Assembly (NCBI GenBank): GCA_025359845.1
Contig: JANYDT010000235.1
Location: 1 to 37,377 of the forward strand
DNA from: Acidimicrobiia bacterium
GTDB taxonomy: Bacteria; Actinomycetota; Acidimicrobiia; Acidimicrobiales; JANYDT01
Direction of reading: 5' to 3'
Length of the DNA: 37,377 bases
In this document: positions 1 to 9,868 of the stretch, piece by piece
Position numbering within the stretch: position 1 is the first letter of the stretch
Layout: every line of letters begins with the position of its first letter
Made by a program: the position numbers and the translations under genes
The notes under the pieces: model-generated
Databases searched by the model: none
What the model saw: only the letters and a program-made list of their open reading frames with translations
Told to the model about the DNA's origin: nothing

Positions 1-105
1 TTGGTGCTCACGGGTCTATCGTCGCCCGGTTTGTCGGCTCGGTACAAACGGGCGCAGTCTGGGCCCGATATCACCGCAGTGGCGTAGCTGCGCGAGCATG
101 GCCGC

Positions 106-924
106 ATGGAGCTCGCAGGCAAGGTTGTAGTGGTCACCGGAGGCGGATCGGGAATCGGGGAGGCGTGCTCGCGCCGATTCGCGGCGGCGGGAGCAAAAGT
201 GGTGGTAGTCGATCAGCACGCCGATCGGGTTTCCGCGGTGGTGGCGGCGATCACCGCCACCGGAGGGTCAGCGTCGGGCACCGCTGCCGATATTCGCCTC
301 GAGTCGGGAACGGTGGGCGCGATCGCCCACGCCCGCTCCGCTTTCGGGCCCGTCGACCTGTTCTTCGCCAACGCGGGCATCGGCGTGAACGGGGGCGAGG
401 AGGTGCCAGACGAAGACTGGTTGCGCATCTGGGAGATCAATTTGATGGCCCACGTGCATGCGGCGCGGGCGTTGATTCCGGAGTGGCTGGAACGGGGGAG
501 CGGCTATTTGGTGACGACGGCCAGCGCGGCTGCGCTACTCACGACGTTGGGCTCCGCTCCCTACGCCGTCACGAAGTCGGCGGCGTTGAGCTTCGCGGAA
601 TGGATCTCGATCACGTACGGCGACCGCGGCATTGGCGTCTCCTGCCTGTGCCCCCAAGGCGTAGTCACCCGCATGACGATGGGCGAAGACCTGTTGGGGG
701 CGCACAGTGGGGAGGCCGGGATCGCTCAGCTCCTCGCCGGCGGTGCGATGTTGCAACCCGCCGACGTGGCCGAGGTCGTCTACCAGACGATCGTGGCCGA
801 GAGGTTCTTGATTCTTCCGCACCCTGAAGTGGCCACGTACTTCCAACGCAAGGCGGCCGACTACGACCGGTGGCTGGCCGGCATGCGTCGACTGCGGGCC
901 CAGACCACCGCTGAAGGGATCTGA
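106..924 (+). CDS. SDR family NAD(P)-dependent oxidoreductase
   Basis: N-terminal VVVTGGGSGIGEA Rossmann motif, NAG motif (FFANAGIG), catalytic YAVTKSA (YxxxK). Confidence 0.93.
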   Translation: MELAGKVVVVTGGGSGIGEACSRRFAAAGAKVVVVDQHADRVSAVVAAITATGGSASGTAADIRLESGTVGAIAHARSAFGPVDLFFANAGIGVNGGEEVPDEDWLRIWEINLMAHVHAARALIPEWLERGSGYLVTTASAAALLTTLGSAPYAVTKSAALSFAEWISITYGDRGIGVSCLCPQGVVTRMTMGEDLLGAHSGEAGIAQLLAGGAMLQPADVAEVVYQTIVAERFLILPHPEVATYFQRKAADYDRWLAGMRRLRAQTTAEGI

Positions 925-928
925 GTCG

Positions 929-1717
929 ATGGCAACACTGGTCTGTTTCCACGCCCATCCGGACGACGAAGCCATATCGACGGGCGGGTCGATGGCCAAG
1001 GCTTCGGCCGCGGGCCATCGGGTGGTGCTTGTCATCGCGACTGGGGGTGAGCACGGCGAGAAGCCGTCCGACCTTGCGCCCGAAGAGACGTTGGGCGATC
1101 GGCGCCGCGCCGAGACCGACCGATCCGCGCTTGCCCTCGGCATCCACCGAGTGGTGTGGCTGGGCTATGTCGACTCTGGAATGCAGGGGTGGGACCAGAA
1201 CGCCGATCTGAACAGCTTCCATCAAGCGCACCTTGAAGACGGCGCTTCGCGCTTGGCTGCGATCTTGCGGGAAGAGCGCGCCGACGTGCTCACGACGTAT
1301 GACTGGCATGGCACATACGGGCATCCCGATCACGTGAAAGTACATCAGGTCGGCCATCGGGCGGCTGCCTTGGCGGACACTCCGGTGGTGTACGAGGCCA
1401 CGATGAACCGGGATGCGATCGCCCGGTTCATGGAGGCCGCCCGCGAGGCAGGAGAGATGCCCGACGGCCCGCCCGAGACCGATGATGGCAACCCCTTCGG
1501 TACCGCCGAAGACGAGTTGACCACCGCGGTCGACGTGAGCGGGTTTCTGGACGCCAAGAGAGAAGCGCTGCGGTCCCATGCCAGCCAGATCAGCGACACA
1601 AGCTTCTTTCTCACCATGCCCGCCGAAGTGTTTTCGTCGGCGTTCGGCACCGAATGGTTCATTCGCCATGGTGCGCCCGCTGGCATTCACGAAAGCGAGT
1701 TGGCCGGACTGGGGTAG
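929..1717 (+). CDS. PIG-L family deacetylase (LmbE/Mca/MshB-like)
   Basis: CFHAHPDDEAISTGGSM (AHPDDE motif) and YGHPDHVKVHQ; starts 4 nt after the SDR stop. Confidence 0.9.
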   Translation: MATLVCFHAHPDDEAISTGGSMAKASAAGHRVVLVIATGGEHGEKPSDLAPEETLGDRRRAETDRSALALGIHRVVWLGYVDSGMQGWDQNADLNSFHQAHLEDGASRLAAILREERADVLTTYDWHGTYGHPDHVKVHQVGHRAAALADTPVVYEATMNRDAIARFMEAAREAGEMPDGPPETDDGNPFGTAEDELTTAVDVSGFLDAKREALRSHASQISDTSFFLTMPAEVFSSAFGTEWFIRHGAPAGIHESELAGLG

Positions 1718-1901
1718 TTCGCCGCGCCACGTCGATGGCTGCCGAAACGGATGGCGCCCCGGTGATGCACTGGGCTTCGACTGCGGCAACCCGATCCAGC
1801 GTAATTGTTGCCTTCTCCTTGGCCGTATTCTCGAAACCATTCGTACCAGCTGCGGCAACCTCGCCGAGCGGTGCCGTAGCCTTGCCGCCGAGGAGCACGG
1901 G

Positions 1902-2144
1902 ATGAGTTACGACGTAGCTGTTGACTTCATGGACATGACAAATGATCGACGCCTCTTTGCCCGGCTGAAGGACGCGCGCCCGGCCGCCGTGGTGCCGGTG
2001 GGCGGTTACCTGGTGGTCGGATGCGAAGATGCTGACCCCGCCGTAGCTCGAGTTCTGTCGATTGATCCCGACCGGGTCATAAAGCTTGAGGTGCTACGCG
2101 GCCCGGTCGAGTCGCACTCGGCGCTCGTGAGTTCTTCTGTCTGA
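1902..2144 (+). CDS. small hypothetical protein (about 80 aa)
   Basis: ATG at 1902 inside the 1578..2144 ORF: MSYDVAVDFMDMTNDRRLFARLKDARPAAVVPVGGYLVVGCEDADPAVARVLSIDPDRVIKLEVLRG; plausible folded composition, family not recognised. Confidence 0.5.
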   Translation: MSYDVAVDFMDMTNDRRLFARLKDARPAAVVPVGGYLVVGCEDADPAVARVLSIDPDRVIKLEVLRGPVESHSALVSSSV

Positions 2145-2335
2145 AGGTGCCTTCACCTCCGCTATTCAAGCGGCCAAATTCCGCTTCCGCGATTCTCGAT
2201 CGAGTTGCCGTGCCCTGCGACGGCGATTCGGACAACGTCGCCTGGAGAGTTGCACTCGACGAATCGACAGACAGGACTTATCTTCACCGTGTCCGCGCTG
2301 CATGCTTCGACGTCGACGCGCTCAAAGTCCAAAAG

Positions 2336-2353
2336 GCGCTTCAGCTGAAGCGC
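2336..2353. repeat. perfect 18-bp palindrome GCGCTTCAG|CTGAAGCGC in a non-coding stretch
   Basis: Read directly; extends with a G-T and two A-T pairs on each side. Confidence 0.7.
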
Positions 2354-2521
2354 TTTCCTGTGAATCATTCGAAGCATGAATGCAACGGGATGTTTGCCGG
2401 CTCGGCCGGGCGGTCTGAACGCGTTGAACGAGCTGGGGACCGATATCGCGGGAGTATAAAAAGGAAGAACCAGTTCCGGGTGGTCTTCCAAGGTCCTTAG
2501 CCATGCATCCATTGCGCAGAC

Positions 2522-4495
2522 CTACGAACCGCCCACAACCTCCAATGCCACTAACACTTGGTGGGCGTCGACTTGATCGCCGACGGCGCAGCGGACGGCG
2601 GTAACCGTGGCGGGGCCGCCGGCGCGGATCTTGTGCTCCATCTTCATGGCTTCCATGACTACGAGTACCTGTCCGGCTTCGACGACATCGTCGACGGCCA
2701 CGTTGACGGCGACGACGCGTCCGGGGACAGGCGCGGTGGGACCGGCCGATGCCGCGGCGAGCGAGGTGTCGGGAAACCGGGATAGCTCGACGAGGTCGGT
2801 CTGACCAGAAGACGAGTTGACCCAGGTGCGCGCGCCATCGATCGACACGCGGCAACGGCGGGCCACGCCTTCGACCTCGATCACGATGTCAGCTGTAGTT
2901 GACGTGGGCTCGACGATCGAGAGCACCCGACCGGACGTCTCGGTGTCGTCGACGCGGGCCACGAACGACTGGTCGGGGCGCACCGAGTAGGCGACGGTGG
3001 CCGAGTGGTAGACCATCCGCTGGCGGTCGGTGGGTACGTTGCGCCATCCCGAAGGAGCGAAGTTCCACAGACGATCGCAGCGCCGGCGCTGGACCGATCC
3101 GACCAACGCGCCGGCGATCGCATGGACCGGATCGACAGGCGCGGCAGAGAGCAGCCCCGGGTGCGTGTCGACGAACGCGGTGGTCGTCGCACCGGCGAGG
3201 AAGTCGGCGCTGGTTAAAACGCCGACGAGGTAGTCGCGATTGGTTGTGACGCCGTGAATCGACGCGGACCGAAGCGCAGAAGCCAGGCGCAACGCCGCCT
3301 CGGTGCGGGTCGGCGCGTGGGCGATGACCTTCGACAGCATCGGGTCGTAGAACGTCGAGACCGTCGACCCCGACGTGACGCCGTCGTCGAAGCGGAGGCC
3401 GCCATCGGGCCCCAGGTGCGAGTAGCACGAAAGGGTGCCGTAGGTGGGGAGGAAGTCGTTGGCCGGGTCCTCGGCATACAGCCGCACTTCGATGGCGTGA
3501 CCTCGCAACTCGATCTGGTCCTGTGTGAGTGGAAGCGGCGCTCCGTCGGCGACGAGAAGCTGCCAACGCACGAGATCGGTGCCGGTGATGCACTCGGTGA
3601 CCGGGTGCTCCACTTGCAGCCGGGTGTTCATTTCCAGGAAGGTGAACGAGCCCGTCGTGTCGTCGAGCAGGTATTCGACAGTGCCCGCCCCCACGTAACC
3701 GATGCTGCGGATCAGCGCCACGGACGCCGCGCCCATCCGGGCCCGCAACTCGGGCGACACCGCCGAAGAGGGCGCCTCTTCGACAATCTTCTGATGGCGC
3801 CGCTGGATCGAGCACTCGCGTTCGTGCAAGTAGACCGCATGGCCATGCGTATCGGCGAACACTTGGATCTCGATGTGGCGCGGTGCGGCCAAGTAGCGCT
3901 CTATAAAGACGGTGCCGTCACCGAACGAACTAGCGGCCTCGCGGCGAGCGCTCACGATGGCCTCTTCGAGTTCGGGAGCAAATGCGACGATCCGCATGCC
4001 CTTGCCCCCGCCGCCGGCGCTCGCCTTCACGAGCACCGGGTAACCGATCGACGAGGCCGCCGACTGCCACGACTCGACATCGGAACCAATGATCGATCCG
4101 CTCGCCAAGGTCGCCACGCCCGCCGCAACCGCCAGCCGCTTCGCTTCGATCTTGGTGCCCATCGCGGCGATGTTGGCCGGGGTGGGCCCGACCCAAGTGC
4201 GTCCGGCGTCGACGACGGCCTGCGCGAACAGCGCGTTCTCGGACAGGAAGCCATACCCGGGATGCACCGCGTCGGCGCCGCTCGCCGCACAGGCCCTGAG
4301 GATGGCCTCGATCGACAGATAAGATTCGGAGGCGCTTGAGCCGCCGAGGGGGATGGCTGCGTCGGCGCAACCGACGTGCACCGCGTCTCGGTCGGGTTCG
4401 GAGTACACCGCGACTGTGCGGATACCCATCCGAGCCGCGGTACGGAAGATGCGACAAGCGATTTCGCCGCGGTTGGCGACCAACAGGGTTTTCAC
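2522..4495 (-). CDS. acyl-CoA carboxylase alpha subunit (biotin carboxylase plus biotin carboxyl carrier)
   Basis: LLVANRGEIACRIFRTA start, KASAGGGGKGMRIV ATP-grasp loop, EMNTRLQVEHPVTE, C-terminal VMEAMKMEH biotinylation motif. Confidence 0.96.
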   Translation of the reverse strand: MKTLLVANRGEIACRIFRTAARMGIRTVAVYSEPDRDAVHVGCADAAIPLGGSSASESYLSIEAILRACAASGADAVHPGYGFLSENALFAQAVVDAGRTWVGPTPANIAAMGTKIEAKRLAVAAGVATLASGSIIGSDVESWQSAASSIGYPVLVKASAGGGGKGMRIVAFAPELEEAIVSARREAASSFGDGTVFIERYLAAPRHIEIQVFADTHGHAVYLHERECSIQRRHQKIVEEAPSSAVSPELRARMGAASVALIRSIGYVGAGTVEYLLDDTTGSFTFLEMNTRLQVEHPVTECITGTDLVRWQLLVADGAPLPLTQDQIELRGHAIEVRLYAEDPANDFLPTYGTLSCYSHLGPDGGLRFDDGVTSGSTVSTFYDPMLSKVIAHAPTRTEAALRLASALRSASIHGVTTNRDYLVGVLTSADFLAGATTTAFVDTHPGLLSAAPVDPVHAIAGALVGSVQRRRCDRLWNFAPSGWRNVPTDRQRMVYHSATVAYSVRPDQSFVARVDDTETSGRVLSIVEPTSTTADIVIEVEGVARRCRVSIDGARTWVNSSSGQTDLVELSRFPDTSLAAASAGPTAPVPGRVVAVNVAVDDVVEAGQVLVVMEAMKMEHKIRAGGPATVTAVRCAVGDQVDAHQVLVALEVVGGS

Positions 4496-4507
4496 GAGCG
4501 AGCCTCC

Positions 4508-6067
4508 CTACATTCGAAAGACGCCAAAACCTTCGGCGCCCTTCACCACGTTGTTGTGCGCGCAACTCAGCGCGATTCCGAGCACCGTGCGGGTGTCACG
4601 CGGATCGATGATGCCGTCGTCCCATCCCCGTCCGGTCGAGAACAGCGCCGTCGACTCCTCCTCCACTTGTTGTTCGAGCGCCAGCACCCCTTCAGGGTCT
4701 CGGCCTTTGGTCACTATGTTCATCACTCCGGCCAACTGCTTCGGTCCCATCACGGCGATGCGATGATTGGGCCAGGTAAAGAGGAAACGGGGGTCATACG
4801 CCCGTCCCGCCATGCCGTAGTTGCCCGCCCCGTACGAAGCACCGACCATCAGCGTGAGGTGGGGCACCCCGGAGTTCGACACCGCGTTGATGAGCTTGGC
4901 GCCGTCTTTGATGATGCCGCCCTGCTCGTATCGGGTGCCAACCATGAAGCCCGTAATGTTCTGGATGAACACGATGGGTACGTCGGCGCGGTTGCAGAGC
5001 TGGATGAACTGGGCGCCCTTCTGCGCCTCCTCCGAGAACAGGATGCCGTTGTTGCCCAGAATACCGATGGGAAAGCCGGCCAGCGACGCCCATCCGGTCA
5101 CCAGCTGCGTGCCGTACGTGGGCTTGAACTCCTCGAAGCGCGAGCCATCGACGACGCGCATGATGATCTCTCTAACGTCAAAGGGAACCCTCACATCGAC
5201 GCTGGCCGAGCCGAGCAGTTCTTCCGGGTCGAACAGTGGCGCGTCAGCCGGCATTGACGGTCCGGGACCGAGTTTGCGCCAATTGAGGTGGCGCACGATG
5301 TCACGTCCGATGCGGATGGCGTCCAACTCATCGGCGGCGAGGTAATCGGACAGCCCGCTCACTCGCGAATGCATCTCGGCGCCGCCCAGTTCTTCCTCGT
5401 CGGCGTCTTCGTCGATGGCCATCTTGACCAGCGGCGGCCCGGCCAAAAACACCTTGGCGCCGCCCTTCACCATCACGACGTAGTCGCTCATGCCCGGCGT
5501 GTAAGCACCGCCGGCGGTGGACGGACCGAAGACCAGCGAGATGGTTGGGATGCCCGCCGCCGAGAGCTGCGTGAGGTGCTTGAACCCAGCGCCCCCGGGC
5601 ACGAAGATATCGGCTTGACGAGGCAAGTCGGCGCCCGCCGACTCGGTGAGCGAGATATACGGGAGGCGGTTGCGTTTGGCGATTTCCATGCCCCGAAAGG
5701 TTTTCGTCAGAGTGGAAGGGTTGGACGCACCGCCCTTGACGGTCATATCGGTGCCCGAAAGTACGCACTCGACACCGTTGACCAGTCCGATTGCGGTTAC
5801 CACGCCCGCGCCGAGCGTGTCGCCGGAGCCCCATGCGGCGAGGGGTGAAAGCTCGAGCAGCGGGGTGTCTCGGTCAACGAGCAGTTCGATGCGTTCGCGG
5901 ACGAGCAGTTTGCCTCGCTCCCGGTGACGGTCGATGTAGTGTTTACCGCCCGCTACGACGGCCTCCTGTTTCAGGCGTTGTACCTCCGCGGTGAGGTCGA
6001 GCATGGCCGCCGCATTGGCCACGAACTCTGGCGAGCGGGTGTCGAGGTTGGTGCGCAACGCGGTCAT
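4508..6067 (-). CDS. acyl-CoA carboxylase beta subunit (carboxyltransferase, methylcrotonyl-CoA carboxylase-like)
   Basis: Carboxyltransferase signatures (SLTESAGADLPRQ, FGPSTAGGAYTPGMSDYVVMV, FIQNITGFMVG, GASYGAGNYGMAGRAYDPRFLFTWPN); ATG at 6067; 12 nt upstream of the alpha subunit. Confidence 0.95.
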   Translation of the reverse strand: MTALRTNLDTRSPEFVANAAAMLDLTAEVQRLKQEAVVAGGKHYIDRHRERGKLLVRERIELLVDRDTPLLELSPLAAWGSGDTLGAGVVTAIGLVNGVECVLSGTDMTVKGGASNPSTLTKTFRGMEIAKRNRLPYISLTESAGADLPRQADIFVPGGAGFKHLTQLSAAGIPTISLVFGPSTAGGAYTPGMSDYVVMVKGGAKVFLAGPPLVKMAIDEDADEEELGGAEMHSRVSGLSDYLAADELDAIRIGRDIVRHLNWRKLGPGPSMPADAPLFDPEELLGSASVDVRVPFDVREIIMRVVDGSRFEEFKPTYGTQLVTGWASLAGFPIGILGNNGILFSEEAQKGAQFIQLCNRADVPIVFIQNITGFMVGTRYEQGGIIKDGAKLINAVSNSGVPHLTLMVGASYGAGNYGMAGRAYDPRFLFTWPNHRIAVMGPKQLAGVMNIVTKGRDPEGVLALEQQVEEESTALFSTGRGWDDGIIDPRDTRTVLGIALSCAHNNVVKGAEGFGVFRM

Positions 6068-6170
6068 TTGAACGCAGCACCCTAGAGAATCGGGCCGCAA
6101 GCGAGCAAGGTGGCCGCACGGCCCAGGTCGTTCTGCTGAGCACGATTCGGAAGCGCCGGAAGAGAAGAAC

Positions 6171-6722
6171 TCAAAGTCCAACGCCAAGGTCCCGCATGTG
6201 TTGGGCGCGCAAGTCGTCGCCGATCAACAGTACGAGCGTGGCGCTCACCCACGCGGTGTCGAGCGCCCCGTAGGAGACCATCGACTCAATGTCTACCCAG
6301 TCCTTCGGACGGTCGAACAGGGCCTTGAACACTGCGAGATCGTTCGCCGACAAGAAAGGAAGGTCTCGCCCTGCGAAGCGATGTCGGACGGTTCTTGCGC
6401 CAACGCCAAGATGGAATTGCGACGCTCGAAAGAATAAGTCGATCGGCGTCCTCCCCCACCACAAGCGCACTTGGTCATCGCGCGCCGCTCGCTGCACATC
6501 GTTGTTGGTCCAGTCGACTTCAGGCGGGAGCGCGATAAACGCCGTAAGTGCGTCCGACCCGTCGAGGTGCACGTTCGCATCAATGTCCGCGGTGGCTCTG
6601 GGCTCGGCGGTGTAGTAAGCAAGGGCGAGCGCGCCACCGAAGGCGTGACCTATCGCCGCCTGATCGAACGCGTCGTACAGCGCGACGATCTTCGCGACGA
6701 GCGAAGTTTCACCTTCGAGCAC
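6171..6722 (-). CDS. nucleotidyltransferase-fold protein (AbiEii/MNT-like, putative toxin)
   Basis: HAFGGALALAYYTAEPRATADIDANV: GG...DID pattern of minimal nucleotidyltransferases; GTG start at 6722 overlaps an upstream small ORF. Confidence 0.65.
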   Translation of the reverse strand: MLEGETSLVAKIVALYDAFDQAAIGHAFGGALALAYYTAEPRATADIDANVHLDGSDALTAFIALPPEVDWTNNDVQRAARDDQVRLWWGRTPIDLFFRASQFHLGVGARTVRHRFAGRDLPFLSANDLAVFKALFDRPKDWVDIESMVSYGALDTAWVSATLVLLIGDDLRAQHMRDLGVGL

Positions 6723-6876
6723 AGAGCTCCTTGAACGTGGGAATACGCAGATCAAGGCGTTCGACAGGCGGAAGCGCGTCGGTCAACCCAAGCAGATCAA
6801 TGAGTGTTCGCTCCCGATCCGCGATCGAGAGTTGCCTCCGCTCCTCGGTCGGTGGCTGCATCCAACGATCGCTCAC
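6709..6876 (-). CDS. 55-aa small ORF overlapping the nucleotidyltransferase gene (putative partner)
   Basis: Manual translation: VSDRWMQPPTEERRQLSIADRERTLIDLLGLTDALPPVERLDLRIPTFKELCARR*; below the ORF-track length cutoff; 14-nt overlap with the next start. Confidence 0.5.
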   Translation of the reverse strand: MSDRWMQPPTEERRQLSIADRERTLIDLLGLTDALPPVERLDLRIPTFKELCARR

Positions 6877-7056
6877 GAGGCGCCATAGTAGTGAACGACA
6901 ACCGCAATACGCCTCATGTCCTTTTCACCTCGGTTGTGGTGCTCTACACCGGCACCCAGATCCTGTCGTTAGGTGATCGGCTTGTCGTCGCATCGATCGA
7001 CAGGTTGTGGAAAAGCCGATTCGCGGACGGATCTGTGCCCAAGAGAAGCGGGGTTG

Positions 7057-7072
7057 TGTGATCGCCATCACG
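7057..7072. promoter_or_regulatory. CRP/GlxR-like operator TGTGATCGCCATCACG
   Basis: 15/16 agreement with TGTGA-N6-TCACA (last base G), about 80 nt upstream of the GAF gene whose cluster ends in a class III cyclase. Confidence 0.4.
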
Positions 7073-7152
7073 GTGAGGGCGGTCCTGACATGATTGGCTG
7101 GGCCCGTGGTGTTGGGGATGGCCCCCGACCGAGCTGAAAATCGAGGAGCCGA

Positions 7153-9868
7153 GTGCCGACAGCCGACGACGATCAGCCCGCCGGGAGCGGTTCAGCCGAC
7201 GCGCCCGACATTGCCGCTCAACTTTCGGCAGCGCGCCAGGAATTGGCCGACGCCCTCGCGTTGCAGACGGCGACGAGTGAGGTGCTGCGTCTCATAAACG
7301 AACATCCAGGCGACGTGAGGGTTGTGCTCGACACGGTGTTGTGGCGCGTCGCCGAGCTGTGCGACGCCCAGGTCGGTGCCATCCTCGTGGAGAACGGCGA
7401 TCAGACGGAGGTCGTGGCGGCCCTCAACCTCGACATCCCCATCGGGCACCGGGCTGCGGGCGGCGGCCGCACCCACCAGGCTTCTCTCAGCACGGGTGAA
7501 TCGATCCGTCGGGGCTCGCCGGAGCTGCTCGACGACTACCTCGCGGTGGAGCACTTCGATCCCGTGAGAACGGACGCCACCCGTCGAGCGAACCTTCGCA
7601 GCTCGATGGCGATCCCGATGTTCCACGAAGGCGAACTCGTGGGCGTGTTCACCGTCGGGCGCACCGAGGTGCGGCCGTTCGGGCCCGCCGATGTACACCT
7701 CGGCGAGGCGTTCGCGCAGCAGGCCGCAATCGCCATCAGCAACGCCAAGCTGTTCCACGACCTCGACGCCGCGCTCGAGCGCCAGACCGCAAGCGCGGAG
7801 GTCATGCGGGTCATCAGCTCATCGCCGGGCGACCTAGAGCGGACGCTGCCCGAGATCGCCCGCACGGCGAAACGGTTGTCGAACGCCTGGGACATTGCGA
7901 TCACCTTCGGCAACCGTGACGGGGTCACGGTCTGGGATGAGCGACGCGGGTTCACACTCATGGACGGCAGCAGCACAACACCCGGGCTCAACAAGATTCT
8001 CGACGACGTGGTCGCTTCCGGGCGACCCGCGCAACTGGTCGGATCGGTGGACTCGTGGCTCGCCGAGAATCCGACACCGGCCTCGATCCTCAAAGGCGAC
8101 GGCACACGGATGGAGCGGTCCTGTTCGTTCCCCTCCTCGGCAGTACGGGCAACGTCGGTTTCATCATGCCGAGCCGAGACGTGCCGGTTGCGTTCTCGGC
8201 CGACGAGATCCGTCTCCTCGAAGGCTTTGCCGATCAGGCCGTCATCGCCCTCGACAATGCGGGGCTCTTCACCAGACTGGAGGAGCGCAACAACGATCTC
8301 GCCCGTCGCTGGAGTTACAGACGGCAACGTCGGAAGTCCTGGCGCTGATCAGTGCCCATCCGGGTGATCTGAAAACGGTGCTCGATGGCATCGTCGCCTG
8401 CGCCAGCGGACTCGTCGGGGCGGAGTTCGGAACGGTTCTCCTTCGGCGCGGCGATGTCAGGCGTTTCGAAGCCTCTTTGGCCGGCGAGCGTTTCGTCGGC
8501 ATAGAGTTAGCCCTCGACACCATTATGGTTCGGTTTGCTGGCGAACTGTTCACCGTGAACAACGACTACGACCCCACGACATCGGTGGTGCCGGAGTGGG
8601 GGCTTCTCGCGCAGGCGTCGGGCGTCACGCGTTGCGTCAACGCTACGCTGGTGCAGGAGGTGAGCTGATCGGCACCATCTCGCTTTTCAAGTCCGGCGAG
8701 CCCTTCGACGAACGAGACGGCCAAATCCTCAAGACCTTCGCCGACCAGGCAGCGATCGCCATCAGCAATGCCAAGCTGTTCAACGACCTCGACGAGGCAC
8801 TCGACCAGCAGCGAGCCATGAACGATGTGCTCGACGCGGTGAGCACGGCGCGCCTCGATCTCGAGCCCGTGTTCGCCACGGTTGCTCGTCACGCGAACCG
8901 CTTGTGCGGAGGGACGGGTGCCGTCGTGGGCGTTCGCGAGGGCGACGAACTGCGCGTGATCGCCACAGAATGGGGAGGTGATGAAGTAGATCGGGATGAA
9001 GATCGCAGAGCGCGCGCCGTTGGCCGGCGCATCCGGCTGGGCGCTTCTACGCCCACCGCCCAGGCGGCGCGAACCGGGCGAGTCGTTCACATTCCGGACT
9101 GGGGAGACATCGATCCGGAGCGGTACCCCGACATCCTTGCCACCCGGATTGCCGGCAGAAGAGCGCTGACGATCCCCATGGTGCGCCACGGCGAATCCGT
9201 CGGAGTCGTCTCATTCGCGCGTGCGGGGCGTTACACCGAGGCCGAGATCGCGCTCCTGCAAACGTTCGCCAATCAAGCCGCCATCGCCGTCGACAACGCA
9301 CGGCTGCTGCGCGAGATCGAGCAGCGCAACAACGACTTGGCTGAGTCACTCGAACTGCAGACGGCAACGAGCGACATCCTGGCGCTCATCAGCGCGAACC
9401 CAGGTGACCTGAGGACGGTTCTCGACGGGATCTTGGCCCGAGCCCGCGATCTGGTCGGGGCGGAATTTGGGACGGTTTTCTTGCGGCGCGGAGACATCGT
9501 GCGCTGTGAAGCATCGTTGGCCCGAGGAAACCTGGTCGGAGACGAGCGACCCTTCAACAACTTTTTCGATCCCTTCGCGGACGCGATGTGCATCATCGAA
9601 AATGACTACGACCCATCGACCTCGTTGAATGCGGAATGGATGGCTGAGGCCGTCGAACGTGGCGTTACTCGTCACATCAGGGCCGCCTTGCGGCAAGACG
9701 GTGGTTGATCGGGGTCATCCCCTCTACAAGGCCGGCGAACCGTTCGATGATCGCGACGGCCAGATTCTGAAGACGTTCGCCGACCAAGCGGCTATCGCCA
9801 CCAGCAACGCCAAACTGTTCAACGATCTCGACGCCGCTCTCGCCCGTCAGACCGCGATACCGGGCTGA
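7153..9868 (+). pseudogene. multi-GAF sensor protein (remnant of a hybrid histidine kinase), frameshifted
   Basis: GAF modules separated by coiled linkers (LQTATSEVLxLI...PGDLxTVLDGI, [22 protein letters not shown]) continue across frames 1, 3, 2, 1, 2. Confidence 0.8.

Noticed and set aside
665-1858. 397-aa minus-strand ORF
   Set aside because: Antisense to SDR and PIG-L genes with clear motifs; composition not protein-like.
3254-5257. Long plus-strand ORFs 3254..4339 and 4376..5257
   Set aside because: Opposite the acyl-CoA carboxylase genes; Arg/Gly/His-rich low-information translations typical of antisense frames in GC-rich DNA.
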